From Parasphingorhabdus litoris DSM 22379 (lineage in GTDB: Bacteria > Pseudomonadota > Alphaproteobacteria > Sphingomonadales > Sphingomonadaceae): 64,000 nt of DNA. The first letter of the stretch is position 1; the number at the start of each line of letters is the position of its first letter. The DNA lies in assembly GCF_020906275.1 (NCBI RefSeq), contig NZ_CP086727.1, positions 3,546,304 through 3,610,303 on the forward strand. The letters are read 5' to 3'. Position numbers and translations under genes: made by a program. Positions 16,590-25,544 of the stretch are shown here, in pieces. The notes under the pieces are model-generated. The model did no database searches. It was not told the DNA's origin and worked only from the letters and a program-made list of their open reading frames with translations.

Positions 16590-17129
16590 TTAATTCAGCG
16601 CGGCCTTCAATTGGCGGCGTGCGTGAAACAGGCGGGATTTTGCCGTTCCAACCGGGGTATCGGTTGCCGCAGCTATTTCGGACAGGGTCAACCCTTCCGC
16701 AAAGTAAAGCGTTGCAACAAAACGATGGTCATTGCTCAACCGGGCAAAGGCCTGATCGATGGATACCTTATCCTCGGCACCAGGCGGTGATGATAGTTCA
16801 GCGGCGGCCTGATCATCACTTTGGGCGGCACGGAACTTCTGGTTCTTGCGAATCCGGTCTGCACATTTGCGGTGCAAAATGCGGTAAGCCCAGGCCGGAA
16901 ACCGGGACGGATCGCGCAGTCCCATCCAGCCTCTGCAAATTCCGCTCCATGCTTCCTGCACAGCAGCACGCGCCTGTTCTTCGTCACGCAAAAGCCGATA
17001 GGCCGTACGCATCAACCGGGGATACCAACGCGCCGCCAGCCTCTCGCCAGCTCGCCGGTCACCAACCTGAATCCGGGTCAGCAAAAGTTCGTCATACACC
17101 CGGTCGGTATCACTATAACGCATAGACAT
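16590..17129 (-). CDS. ECF sigma-70 factor
   Basis: 179 residues with only sigma regions 2 and 4. Region 2: LMRTAYRLLRDEEQARAAVQEAWSGICRG then DPSRFPAWAYRILHRKCADRIRKN. Region 4: DHRFVATLYFAEGLTLSEIAAATDTPVGTAKSRLFHARRQLKAAL, a standard helix-turn-helix. Extracytoplasmic-function sigma factors direct RNA polymerase to a small regulon on an envelope or stress signal. The only cotranscribed gene is the small membrane protein downstream, which could be its regulator. No EcfG/PhyR-type general stress neighbours are seen. Confidence 0.93.
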   Translation of the reverse strand: MSMRYSDTDRVYDELLLTRIQVGDRRAGERLAARWYPRLMRTAYRLLRDEEQARAAVQEAWSGICRGWMGLRDPSRFPAWAYRILHRKCADRIRKNQKFRAAQSDDQAAAELSSPPGAEDKVSIDQAFARLSNDHRFVATLYFAEGLTLSEIAAATDTPVGTAKSRLFHARRQLKAALN

Positions 17130-17223
17130 CCTTTTGGCACTTTACTCCATAGTCGGTGCAAAGCGCCAAAAGGTTCAATCTAAATATCAGCTACGCAAAA
17201 AATTCCCTACGAAGGAGACGATG

Positions 17224-18156
17224 CTAGCCCGCAGGTGGTCTATGGGCACTGTCGGACCAGTCCTGGCGGCTTGCCCATTGCTCCAGCGTTTCAAACTCCA
17301 CCTCTGGCAGGCGTTGCTGCATGAAGTCGGTGCAAACCTCAAAAGGCTTGGTCTCTGCCTTGTTGTTATATTCATAGAAGGCGGCAATTCCAGCTGACAT
17401 AGTGGCACGATTTTCTTCCGGCACGTCGTCACCAAAAGCACCGACCAACAGGTCGCCAAATTCGGTTGGCGTGCAAGGATCATATTTGATTTCGCGGCCG
17501 AAAACCTTGGACAGAATTTCAGCAACCTGCGGAGGCTTGATCCGCTGCGGTCCGCCGATATTCATCCATGACCCTTCAAAGTCGGGGCGATCCATCGCAG
17601 CCACCATGCATTTGCCCACATCATCCAGGCTGATCCAGTTGGCTTCCAAATGCGCCTCATGCGGATAGACATAGCGGCTTTCGTCAACAATGAAGGGCCG
17701 TGCCCAATTGGTAAGCAGATTATCCATGAACAACACCGAGCCAAAAACGGTCGCAGGCACGCCCGAGCGGAAAATCTCGTTCACCGCAATTGTGTTATTA
17801 CCATAGGTGAAAGGATCACCTGGACGTTCGGGGATCCAGCTGGAGGTATTCCAGATAAAGCGTTTGCCGCCCGCCTTTTGCACCGCAGCGGCAACCCGCC
17901 CGGTCAGGGTCGCGCGGTCTTCACGCGCTTGCAGGGGGTGAGTATAAAACACAGCGTCCGATCCTTCAAAGGCTGGCACCCATGTATCTTCGTCATAAAG
18001 GTCAAAAATCCTGGCCTCATCAGCAACATTACTGCCGCCCAGGTCAGGCGTTTCGCTGCGAGACAGCGCTCGTACCCTGTGACCCGTTGCGCCCAATTGC
18101 CTTATCTGGGCCAAACCTTGGCGCCCGGTTGCGCCGACCACTGATACCAATGCCAT
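17224..18156 (-). CDS. NmrA-like NAD(P)-binding protein
   Basis: 310 residues from ATG 18156, which has AGGAGG at 8-nt spacing; the frame upstream to 18213 is rejected. The N-terminus is a Rossmann fold of the atypical SDR/NmrA type (VSVVGATGRQGLAQIRQLGATGHRVRALSRS, GxTGxxG-like). Later features are FIWNTSSWIPERPGDPFTYGNN and VFGSVLFMDNLLTNWARPF. These proteins act as redox sensors or reductases of quinone or flavin type. It is the last gene of a minus-strand group behind an SDR, an NTF2-like protein and a MarR regulator, 83 nt after the SDR stop. Confidence 0.85.
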   Translation of the reverse strand: MALVSVVGATGRQGLAQIRQLGATGHRVRALSRSETPDLGGSNVADEARIFDLYDEDTWVPAFEGSDAVFYTHPLQAREDRATLTGRVAAAVQKAGGKRFIWNTSSWIPERPGDPFTYGNNTIAVNEIFRSGVPATVFGSVLFMDNLLTNWARPFIVDESRYVYPHEAHLEANWISLDDVGKCMVAAMDRPDFEGSWMNIGGPQRIKPPQVAEILSKVFGREIKYDPCTPTEFGDLLVGAFGDDVPEENRATMSAGIAAFYEYNNKAETKPFEVCTDFMQQRLPEVEFETLEQWASRQDWSDSAHRPPAG

Positions 18157-18239
18157 CTCGAATCCTCCTTTATAATTGCGAGGGAGGCTAATCGCATGGG
18201 CACCGCTGCCCAATGCTCCATTTTGTCAGGCCATTAATG

Positions 18240-19013
18240 TTAGGAGGCTTGCTCGTTCAACATCCTCTGCCAGCGCTGCATACCGGTAATCCAGCGTTCC
18301 GGATCACTGCCTTTCTGTTTAATATAGTCCGCAACTTGCGGATGCGGCATGATCAGGAAGCGCTCTTCTTCAATGGCATCCAGCGTAATCTGCGCAACTG
18401 CTTCGGCCGATAACATACCGTCTTTCGCCACTGTTGATGTATCAATATCTGCCGTCATCGAAGTGGCAACACCTTGCGGACAAAGCACGGATACTTTCAG
18501 CCCGTCATCACCATGGGTGATCGCCAGCCATTCTGCAAAACTGACCGCAGCATGTTTAGTAACCGAATAGGGTGCTGACCCAATTTGCGCGAGCAGCCCG
18601 GCGGCAGAGGCCGTGCTCAAGATATAGCCCCCGCCACGCGCAAGCATTTCGGGAACGAGTGTGCGGGCCGCCCGAATATGAGCCAGAACATTTATGTCCC
18701 AGATCCTCTGCCAATCATCATCAGCTACTTCAGCGCCGCCTTCCATGATGATACCGGCATTGGAAACAAACAGATCGATCGGACCGATGTCCTTTTCCAC
18801 CGACTCGATGAGCGATGTGATATCAGCCTCCAAAGACACATCCGTTTGTATGGCGGTTCCGCCAATATCATCCGCGACCGATTGTGCACCAACAAGATCG
18901 CGATCGGCGCAAATCACATGTTTGGCTCCCTCGGCAGCAAAGCGCCGTGCCATCGCGGCACCAATACCGCTTGCGCCGCCGGTAATGACGATGATTTTGT
19001 CTTTGAGATTCAT
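18240..19013 (-). CDS. Short-chain dehydrogenase/reductase
   Basis: 257 residues, classical SDR. Cofactor loop GGASGIGAAMARRF (TGxxxGxG type), Asp after beta-2 (CADRD), NNAG-equivalent VSNAGI, catalytic Ser in STASAAGLL, and Tyr-x-x-x-Lys in YSVTKHA. NAD(H) preference is suggested by the Asp at the end of the second strand. Substrate unknown. It lies between the NmrA-like and NTF2-like genes on the same strand with gaps of about 85 nt, so a shared MarR-controlled transcript is possible. Confidence 0.9.
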   Translation of the reverse strand: MNLKDKIIVITGGASGIGAAMARRFAAEGAKHVICADRDLVGAQSVADDIGGTAIQTDVSLEADITSLIESVEKDIGPIDLFVSNAGIIMEGGAEVADDDWQRIWDINVLAHIRAARTLVPEMLARGGGYILSTASAAGLLAQIGSAPYSVTKHAAVSFAEWLAITHGDDGLKVSVLCPQGVATSMTADIDTSTVAKDGMLSAEAVAQITLDAIEEERFLIMPHPQVADYIKQKGSDPERWITGMQRWQRMLNEQAS

Positions 19014-19097
19014 AGATTTTATGTCCTGTTCAAACGGTTTTTTCAGGACGTTAGAGGAAGGCTTGGGAAAGATATAGAGCGCGATTGGGTTTTAGGA

Positions 19098-19478
19098 TCA
19101 ACCCGGTTCAACAACCTGCCAAGCGGTTGCGCTATCATAAATAAATCGTTCTTTCATAATGCCATCGGCCGACCAGATCTGATAAGCAATTTCATTGAGT
19201 CTACGCGTCACACCTTGCTTGTCCGTCGCATCGAATGTCCATAGGATCATCACATTATCGCCGTCTACCAGCACCGTTTTAGGTGGATGCGTTTTCATCT
19301 CTTGCAGGCTACCCATTGCCTTTTTCTCATGCGCTATCAGGTTATCGCGACCACATCGTGGCGGTGCACAATTTTCCTGCATCGTTGCGTCGACATGGTA
19401 AAATTCTTTTATAGCCTCGGCATGATCGCCATGCACCACGGCGTGAATAAATTGCTCAACTCTCTTGCGGCTTGGCAT
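19098..19478 (-). CDS. NTF2-like/SnoaL-like protein
   Basis: 126 residues with the cone-shaped NTF2-like alpha+beta pattern: helical start RVEQFIHAVVHGDHAEAIKEFYHVDATMQEN, then strands VDGDNVMILWTFDATDKQG and RLNEIAYQIWSADGIMKERFIYD. Members may be small hydrolases, isomerases or binding proteins. It starts 25 nt after the MarR stop and is probably cotranscribed with it. No catalytic residues can be assigned with confidence. Confidence 0.82.
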   Translation of the reverse strand: MPSRKRVEQFIHAVVHGDHAEAIKEFYHVDATMQENCAPPRCGRDNLIAHEKKAMGSLQEMKTHPPKTVLVDGDNVMILWTFDATDKQGVTRRLNEIAYQIWSADGIMKERFIYDSATAWQVVEPG

Positions 19479-19503
19479 TGCTTATCTCTTTCTATCCATT
19501 TCG

Positions 19504-19932
19504 TTAGTCATCCAGCGCGGCCAATATGTTCTTCAAACTTGCCGCCAATCGTTCGGTGTCTTGCGCATCGATATTTTTATCGAGCAATGCGTTTATCTCG
19601 CCAAACGGTGCCTTAATATCGCTCAACGCGGCCAATCCTTTTTGCGTTATGGCAAGTTCCCACGCCCTGCCATCTGAAGGTGATCGTTTCCTGCTGATAT
19701 AGTCCGCTGCCAATAGGCGACTTGCCATCGTCATCACGGCACTTTCTCTTTGCGACAATTTGTCGGCCACAAAGCGCTGTGTGACCGGTCCGTCTTTCGC
19801 GATTATCGATAAGGCCGCTGCTTGCGCCGTTGTCAGACCAGCAGAATCTTTCAATGCCCCGTCTGCCCGTTTTTTCAGGCGATGCGCGACCAGTTGCAGC
19901 AAAAAATAGAGACGATGCTCTGATGCCGACAT
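19504..19932 (-). CDS. MarR-family transcriptional regulator
   Basis: 142 residues, winged-helix MarR protein. LTTAQAAALSIIAKDGPVTQRFVADKLSQRESAVMTMASRLLAADYISRKRSPSDGRAWELAITQKG covers the helix-turn-helix and wing, including the conserved D-x-R of the wing (SDGRAW). It is divergent from the amidohydrolase gene, and the intergenic region holds a palindrome that it probably binds. MarR regulators usually respond to a small aromatic ligand, which suits a nearby catabolic enzyme set. Confidence 0.9.
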   Translation of the reverse strand: MSASEHRLYFLLQLVAHRLKKRADGALKDSAGLTTAQAAALSIIAKDGPVTQRFVADKLSQRESAVMTMASRLLAADYISRKRSPSDGRAWELAITQKGLAALSDIKAPFGEINALLDKNIDAQDTERLAASLKNILAALDD

Positions 19933-19970
19933 GCATTTCCTTTCGATATTGACAATCCTTTCGATTTATT

Positions 19971-19986
19971 ACTACACATATGTAGT
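19971..19986. promoter_or_regulatory. Palindromic operator between marR-like and amidohydrolase genes
   Basis: ACTACACATATGTAGT is an inverted repeat with 6-bp arms (ACTACA/TGTAGT) around CATA. It lies centrally in the 76-bp gap between divergent starts at 19932 and 20009, where a MarR dimer could control both directions. The site is assigned by symmetry and position only. Confidence 0.6.
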
Positions 19987-20008
19987 TTATTTGCAAGAGG
20001 AGATCAAA

Positions 20009-20821
20009 ATGGGTGCGATAGATGTCTGGTCGCAGATGACGACGGAGCGGATGGCCAAGGCCCCTTGGCTGGAAACATTGCTGCGATGGACTGGCCAGTC
20101 TGGCGAACCGTTAATCCCGACAACCGAAACAACCTTACAAGCAATGGACAAGGCTGGCGTCGATATCTCGCTGCTATCGGCATGGCATGGTCCGCAAGGG
20201 TCGCTAATCAGCAATGAAGAGGTGAGCGATCAAATTGACAGCGCGCCAGATCGCTTCCGCGGCCTTGCGACAGTGGACCTCACCAATCCCATGCAAGCGG
20301 TCCGGGATATCCGGCAATGGGTGGATGGGGAAAAATTTGTCGGTGTACGGGTGGTCCCGTGGCTGTGGGACTTGCCGCCTAATGACCGCCGCTATTATCC
20401 AATCTATGCCGCCTGCGTTGACCTCGGCGTACCATTTTGCACACAAATAGGACATACTGGACCGCTGCTGCGATCAGAAACAGGCCGCCCTATTCCTTAT
20501 CTAGAAGATGTCTTGCTCGATTTTCCCGAACTGGTCGTAGTAGGCGGTCATGTCGGATTTCCATGGATTGACGAGTTGATCTCGCTCACCATCAAATTTC
20601 CCAATTTCCATGTCGATACATCGGCCTATGCCGTTCATCGTCTTCCCGCTGACTTCATAAGCTTCATGAAGGGCCTCGGGTCCAAGCGGGTGATGTTTGG
20701 TACGAACTGGCCGATGTTGTCTCCGCAGCAATGCCTGCAACATCTGGATCAGCTGGACCTTACACCAGAACAACAGGATGCTTTTCTGTTTGGCAATGCC
20801 CGCCGGGTTTTCAATCTCTAG
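20009..20821 (+). CDS. Amidohydrolase-2 family metal-dependent hydrolase
   Basis: 270 residues from ATG 20009 (AGAGGAG upstream). The TIM-barrel features are: an N-terminal stretch where DVW replaces the usual D-x-H pattern, CTQIGHTGPLLRSETG (His), VVGGHVGFPWIDELI (His) and RVMFGTNWPMLSPQQCL, the usual C-terminal metal Asp being replaced by Asn. Known members (ACMSD, 2-pyrone dicarboxylate lactonase, gamma-resorcylate decarboxylase types) decarboxylate or hydrolyse aromatic or lactone substrates. The metal ligand set looks incomplete, so the reaction is open. It is divergent from the MarR gene. Confidence 0.85.
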   Translation: MGAIDVWSQMTTERMAKAPWLETLLRWTGQSGEPLIPTTETTLQAMDKAGVDISLLSAWHGPQGSLISNEEVSDQIDSAPDRFRGLATVDLTNPMQAVRDIRQWVDGEKFVGVRVVPWLWDLPPNDRRYYPIYAACVDLGVPFCTQIGHTGPLLRSETGRPIPYLEDVLLDFPELVVVGGHVGFPWIDELISLTIKFPNFHVDTSAYAVHRLPADFISFMKGLGSKRVMFGTNWPMLSPQQCLQHLDQLDLTPEQQDAFLFGNARRVFNL

Positions 20822-20852
20822 CCAGAGATAGACTGATGGCTTGCTAGAGATT
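20813..20852. repeat. Inverted repeat across two convergent stop codons
   Basis: AATCTCTAGC (20813-20822) and GCTAGAGATT (20843-20852) are perfect 10-bp arms with a 20-nt loop. Each arm contains the last codons and TAG stop of one of the two convergent genes (both proteins end in Asn-Leu). It may form a bidirectional hairpin; there is no strong T-run. Confidence 0.5.
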
Positions 20853-21893
20853 TAAGGCCTTTCGTATCGCGTCCCAGGACAGAAATTTGAAATTCTGCGT
20901 GCCCTCTCCATTGTCACCATCTTGCGCAACAAATAGGCCGCCGGGATAGTCGGGACCGAAATCACCGAGTATCAGCTCGATGCCATCCGTATCGGATGTT
21001 GAGTCTATCTCACCATCTTCTACGACAAAGCGCGAGCGAAACTTCCCGCTTTCCAGATCGTAAACAGCAAAGCTGTTATCGCCTTGACTCGATGCCAGCA
21101 AATAGCCCCCGGTGTCACCCTCCGGAGCCAGCGCCAGTCCTTCCACATCCGCGGTCAGCTCTCCCGCCTTAAGTACAGCGAATTGCACCGGTTGAGGCTG
21201 CTCCTGATTGAGATCAAACGACCAGATCCCGACATTTTCTTCACCGACATAGAGCATGCCGGTGCGATCATCGACCACGCAGCCTTCCGGCTGGGTTTCC
21301 AATTGGAACATGCGGTTGACGTCAACGGACGGTGCATTCTCCGAAAGCCTGACTGACATGTCTATAATGGTGCCTTCTTTGGTCACAATGAAAGCCCGCA
21401 CGTCACCATCGCCCAACATACCAAGGCAAAACCCATAAGCCTCACCCGTGCCAACCGGAACATTGGCCAGCGGGTTCAACTTTATATTCTCGCTATCGAG
21501 TGTGTAGAGCGCGAGCCGGGGCTGCTTGCGATCGCTGCGATCACTTGCGCCGACCAGGATCACCTCGCCGGCATCGGAGGATACCGTTCTGATATCGATA
21601 TTATTCACTGCATCAGCGGCGAGGAACGACTTTTGGCGGCCCTGCAAATCAAAGATATGGATGCCCGCCTTTTTATCCGTCCCGATGACCAGACTCTGCG
21701 AGGGGTCGTCCGGGTTTCGCCATATTGCAGGATCGTCAGCCGCATCATCACCGACTGTGCCGACGCTATCCGTTTCGGCCACAGCCGGCACGGCGATGAC
21801 ATCAGCTGTCGGGACAGACTGTTCACTGCAGCCAGCTACCAAAGACAGGCTCGCCAACATTGCGAGCGGCGATATAGTATATCTACGCATCAA
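20844..21893 (-). CDS. Beta-propeller phytase (3-phytase) lipoprotein
   Basis: 349 residues. Lipoprotein signal with lipobox VAGC (Cys22). The mature part has the phytase signature VGDDAADDPAIWRNPDDPSQSLVIGTDKKAGIHIFDLQG, with the calcium-binding DDPAIW and the repeated blades of a six-bladed propeller (VEGLALAPEGDTGGYLLASSQGDNSFAVYD; LFVAQDGDNGEG near the end). These Ca-dependent enzymes release phosphate from phytate outside the cytoplasm. Its ATG overlaps the stop of the upstream TonB-dependent receptor (ATGA), so phytate hydrolysis and outer-membrane uptake are cotranslated. No Pho box was located. Confidence 0.92.
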   Translation of the reverse strand: MMRRYTISPLAMLASLSLVAGCSEQSVPTADVIAVPAVAETDSVGTVGDDAADDPAIWRNPDDPSQSLVIGTDKKAGIHIFDLQGRQKSFLAADAVNNIDIRTVSSDAGEVILVGASDRSDRKQPRLALYTLDSENIKLNPLANVPVGTGEAYGFCLGMLGDGDVRAFIVTKEGTIIDMSVRLSENAPSVDVNRMFQLETQPEGCVVDDRTGMLYVGEENVGIWSFDLNQEQPQPVQFAVLKAGELTADVEGLALAPEGDTGGYLLASSQGDNSFAVYDLESGKFRSRFVVEDGEIDSTSDTDGIELILGDFGPDYPGGLFVAQDGDNGEGTQNFKFLSWDAIRKALNL

Positions 21894-24661
21894 AAATTCA
21901 TCTTCGCGCCAAATTTGGCGGTCCAGCTATATTCCTCAAATTGCAGCAACCGGCGGCGGTTATCGCGATTCTGATAAGCAAAATAGGGTTCATCATTGAT
22001 ATTCACCCATTCGAGGAAAAATTGCAGATTCTTGTTCACCCGATATTTGGCGCTGGCGTCCAGCTGGAAATGGCTGGCCACAATTCGGTCATCTTCCGCT
22101 GACGCGCCGATTTCATCGAGATATTTGTCGCGATATGTCCCCGCCAATCGAAAGCTAAACGGCCCCTTTTCATATCCCAGAACCGCGTTGAGCGTATGTT
22201 TGGATGAAGCCGGCAGCGGAATATCCCGGCCGTCATCCAATGTGCCTTCGGCGTCAGTATAAGTGTAGTTGACCTGCACCAAAAACCCATCGAGCGGCGA
22301 AGGCAGGAATGTCAGGGCCTGGCTGAGGCTCAGCTCCACGCCTTTGATGGTCGCACTATCGCCGTTGATCGGAATGACTGCTTCTTCGAAGGTGATCCCA
22401 TTAAAAACGCCGCCATCCTCGTCAAAGGAATCAACGATAAAATCTTTGACGTCCTTGTAGAAGAAATTGGCCGAAATCGCTCCATTGTTGCTGAAATAAT
22501 ATTCGGCCGAGGCATCGAAATTCCAGGCACGATAGGGGCGCAGATCGGGATTGCCGAAATCGCCTTCATTATCATCGCTGAGTTCAAATCGCGGTGCCAA
22601 GTCGGCAAGATTGGGCCGCACGAGACTGCGATAGGCTGCGGCACGAAACACTAGATTGCGCTGCGGCTCGAAACGGACGTTGAGGCTTGGTAGCCAGTTG
22701 TCATAGTCATTGGAAAACTGCACCGGCGTGATGGTCGGTCCATCCTCATCAATCCGGTTGCCGCTGAGATCGGTTTTGGTGTTTTCGTAACGAACTCCAC
22801 CGATTACCCGCAGCGTATCGCTGTCCCACCGGCCGAGCAGATAGCCCGCAAGAATGTCTTCGTCAGCGACATAATCGCCTGCTGCAGAATCGAAAATCGA
22901 ATCATCCGGCTGCAATTCAAACAGGTCAAAATTGTCGAAGAAGAAATTACTCGCATCACGAAAGCTGGGGAGCGGGCTGATATCGGTAATCCGATAGGTT
23001 GGAAAACCAAGCACATCACCAAGATTATAAGCCCCGGTCGGATCTTCGTAAAATTCGACATCGAGATTATAGGATTTCTCCCGCCAACGTCCTTTGAAAC
23101 CGGCCTGAACGGTAAAATCACCACTGCCCATCGCGAATTGACGGCCAACATCAAATTGCGCCGCATATTCCTCATCCTGAGAATCCGAGCGCTTGGTAAA
23201 TTCAATTTCATCCAGACCATAGCCCGATGGGTCGGTCGCTATGTCTTGTCCACTGAGATAACTAAAGAGCGGGATTTTGTTGTTACTATAGTCGAATAGC
23301 ACATCGAGACCATTATCCTCAAAGCCTCTGATGAAGACGGTTGGATCAACCGAACCGTCTTCCAGTTCACTGGATTTCGCCCAGCTCGCCGAATATTCGA
23401 TGGTCCATGGCCCGGTATTGGTTTCCCCGCCCAAGGCGATGGAACGGATTTTCTGTTCTTCCTGACGATCCTTGATGTCGCGTTCAATCTCAATTTCACC
23501 GCCCGCATCGGAAAATGACACGCTATCGGCATCCACGCCGGTTACCGTGGCATCACCCAGCTTGAAGATGTTCCGCCGCCGAAACTCCTGATCATCAAAC
23601 TGACTGTAAATTCCGCGGATGTATAAGCTGGTGTCATCACTCGCCCGGAAGTCGAGCGACAGGGAGGCACTGATCCGTTCCCGCTGCACATCATAATCAC
23701 GATATTGGACCTCTTCGGCATAACCGAAACCTTCATCGGTTGTGGTCCAGTCTTCGGCCTCGACGTTATCGGTTTCAAACCGGCGATTATAGTAAGATAG
23801 TCCCCCGGCGATGCCCAAATTGTCGCTTAGGCGCGTGGAAAAGTCGATACTCGCTTTGGGAGAGGCGACGTCACGCAGATCATTATAGCTGCCTTCTACT
23901 TTAACCGACAGAAGGTCTTTCTTGCGGTCAAAGGCACTGACTGTGTTGATCTCGATCGATGCGCCAATAGTGTCGCCGTCCATATCCGGCGTCAGAGATT
24001 TTTTGACTTCAATCGATTCAATCAGGTCGCTGGAAATCACATCAAGCGCAACCGAGCGAATGTCCGATTCAGGGGATGGTAGACGCACGCCGTTGATCGA
24101 ACTGCTGTTGAGATTGGGATCGAGCCCGCGGACAGAAACGAAGCGACCTTCGCCCTGGTCATTGAGCACGTTCAGACCCGGCAGCCGGCGCAGCGATTCA
24201 GCCACATTCTGATCAGGAAACTGACCCACAGAGTCGCGCGTCAATGCGCTGACGACGCCGTCCGCCGCGCGCTGGCGTGACAAGGCGCTGGCTTGATTGG
24301 CGGCCTGTCCGATGACGAGAATTTCGTTCCGGCCGATGCCCTGCATGACCAGATCAATCCGGACATTGCCGGATTCTGGCACATCAACTTTGGCCGTGAC
24401 CATGTCGGCTCCGATATAGCGGGCCTCAATCGTATAGGTCCCAGCCGGAACGCCGGGGAAACGATAGGTACCGCCACGCCCCGATCGGGCAACGCGGTCG
24501 AGCTCTACGATACGCAGTTCGGCCGATTGCAGGCCCTGCGTCGCACTGCCTTCACTGACAGTACCAATAATCGTACCAGCCCAGGCAGATGTTGGCATGG
24601 CGGCTGTAGCAAGCAGTGCGGAACAGATAGCAAGGCGGCGGATATTTTTCGGTGCAGGCAT
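21890..24661 (-). CDS. TonB-dependent receptor paired with phytase
   Basis: 923 residues. Signal peptide ending at ...TSAWA (about residue 28), a carboxypeptidase-regulatory-like beta-sandwich (30-110), then the plug (VGQFPDQNVAESLRRLPGLNVLNDQGEGRFVSVRGLDP... SIEVKKSLTPDMDGDTIGASIEINT), then a 22-strand barrel ending in the aromatic KFGAKMNF. The plug sequence is of the Caulobacter/Xanthomonas TonB receptor subfamily used for organic nutrients. Coupled by ATGA to phytase, so its probable cargo is phytate, an inositol phosphate or their metal complexes. Its own promoter must lie in 24662-24770. Confidence 0.93.
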   Translation of the reverse strand: MPAPKNIRRLAICSALLATAAMPTSAWAGTIIGTVSEGSATQGLQSAELRIVELDRVARSGRGGTYRFPGVPAGTYTIEARYIGADMVTAKVDVPESGNVRIDLVMQGIGRNEILVIGQAANQASALSRQRAADGVVSALTRDSVGQFPDQNVAESLRRLPGLNVLNDQGEGRFVSVRGLDPNLNSSSINGVRLPSPESDIRSVALDVISSDLIESIEVKKSLTPDMDGDTIGASIEINTVSAFDRKKDLLSVKVEGSYNDLRDVASPKASIDFSTRLSDNLGIAGGLSYYNRRFETDNVEAEDWTTTDEGFGYAEEVQYRDYDVQRERISASLSLDFRASDDTSLYIRGIYSQFDDQEFRRRNIFKLGDATVTGVDADSVSFSDAGGEIEIERDIKDRQEEQKIRSIALGGETNTGPWTIEYSASWAKSSELEDGSVDPTVFIRGFEDNGLDVLFDYSNNKIPLFSYLSGQDIATDPSGYGLDEIEFTKRSDSQDEEYAAQFDVGRQFAMGSGDFTVQAGFKGRWREKSYNLDVEFYEDPTGAYNLGDVLGFPTYRITDISPLPSFRDASNFFFDNFDLFELQPDDSIFDSAAGDYVADEDILAGYLLGRWDSDTLRVIGGVRYENTKTDLSGNRIDEDGPTITPVQFSNDYDNWLPSLNVRFEPQRNLVFRAAAYRSLVRPNLADLAPRFELSDDNEGDFGNPDLRPYRAWNFDASAEYYFSNNGAISANFFYKDVKDFIVDSFDEDGGVFNGITFEEAVIPINGDSATIKGVELSLSQALTFLPSPLDGFLVQVNYTYTDAEGTLDDGRDIPLPASSKHTLNAVLGYEKGPFSFRLAGTYRDKYLDEIGASAEDDRIVASHFQLDASAKYRVNKNLQFFLEWVNINDEPYFAYQNRDNRRRLLQFEEYSWTAKFGAKMNF

Positions 24662-24774
24662 TTTTTAGAACTCCCTCGGTTTGAGGGTGCCCTAGGGATC
24701 ACTTGTTCCAAAAATATGCGTTGTTCGTGACTCTGCTATGACGGAGCTATTGCATTTTTATTGTGCCGCCGATC

Positions 24775-25407
24775 TCAACGCATGGCGAAACTATATTCTC
24801 CGCCTTTTTCAAGGCCTCGTTGATAAGCTGGCCGGGATTGTATCTCTTTAACAAATGCGGCCAGCTTTGGATGGGTTTCCGCGCGGCCTTGGGCAATCGC
24901 CACCTCCGCCGGGAAGCTAAGCATGAAATCGGCGGCGCTGAGGCTATCACCAATGAAATGTCCTGACGGGCTGAGTTCGCTTTCCATAAAATCAAAGTGG
25001 CTGGTGAGCTGTTCATTGATCCGCGGCATCAGCGGCGCACCCGCCTCTTCCAGACGGCCAACATAAAGGTTCAATAAAATCGGTGTCATCGCCGACCCCT
25101 CGGCAAAATGCATCAGTTCGAGATGACGGATATAATCATCCGTCCCGCGCTCTGGAACATATTGGCTGCCACCATGATGCGCGCAAACATGTTCAACAAT
25201 TGCGCCGGATTCGATGATCATGCGGCCATCATCTTCAATCATTGGCGACTTGCCCAAGTGATGCAGTGCAGTCAGGCTAGGCGGAGCCTGATTGGTTACG
25301 GAATCGCGTTGGTGATGGCGGATTTCATAGGGGCAGCCGATTTCTTCAAGCAGCCATAATATCCGCTGAGACCGTGAATTGTTGAGATGGTGGACGATCA
25401 GTGTCAT
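24775..25407 (-). CDS. Glutathione S-transferase
   Basis: 210 residues. N-terminal thioredoxin-like domain: LIVHHLNNSRSQRILWLLEEIGCPYEI, with SRSQRILWLLEE as glutathione-site helix, cis-Pro in HLGKSPMIEDDG and ESGAIVEHV. The C-terminal helical domain includes GHFIGDSLSAADFMLSFP, the N-capping box found in GSTs. Monocistronic and divergent from the phosphoribosyltransferase gene. Electrophile substrate unknown. Confidence 0.92.
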   Translation of the reverse strand: MTLIVHHLNNSRSQRILWLLEEIGCPYEIRHHQRDSVTNQAPPSLTALHHLGKSPMIEDDGRMIIESGAIVEHVCAHHGGSQYVPERGTDDYIRHLELMHFAEGSAMTPILLNLYVGRLEEAGAPLMPRINEQLTSHFDFMESELSPSGHFIGDSLSAADFMLSFPAEVAIAQGRAETHPKLAAFVKEIQSRPAYQRGLEKGGEYSFAMR

Positions 25408-25544
25408 TTTTGGCTCTCCGGGAAATATGGGTTTATCATGTTTGAAACAGCGGCTACTTATCTTCCTGCATAATGCTAATGCGATAATATCCTAGGATTT
25501 TATTGCGATGGCATTCCCCAAGGCTGTCGGAGAATGTGATCAAT

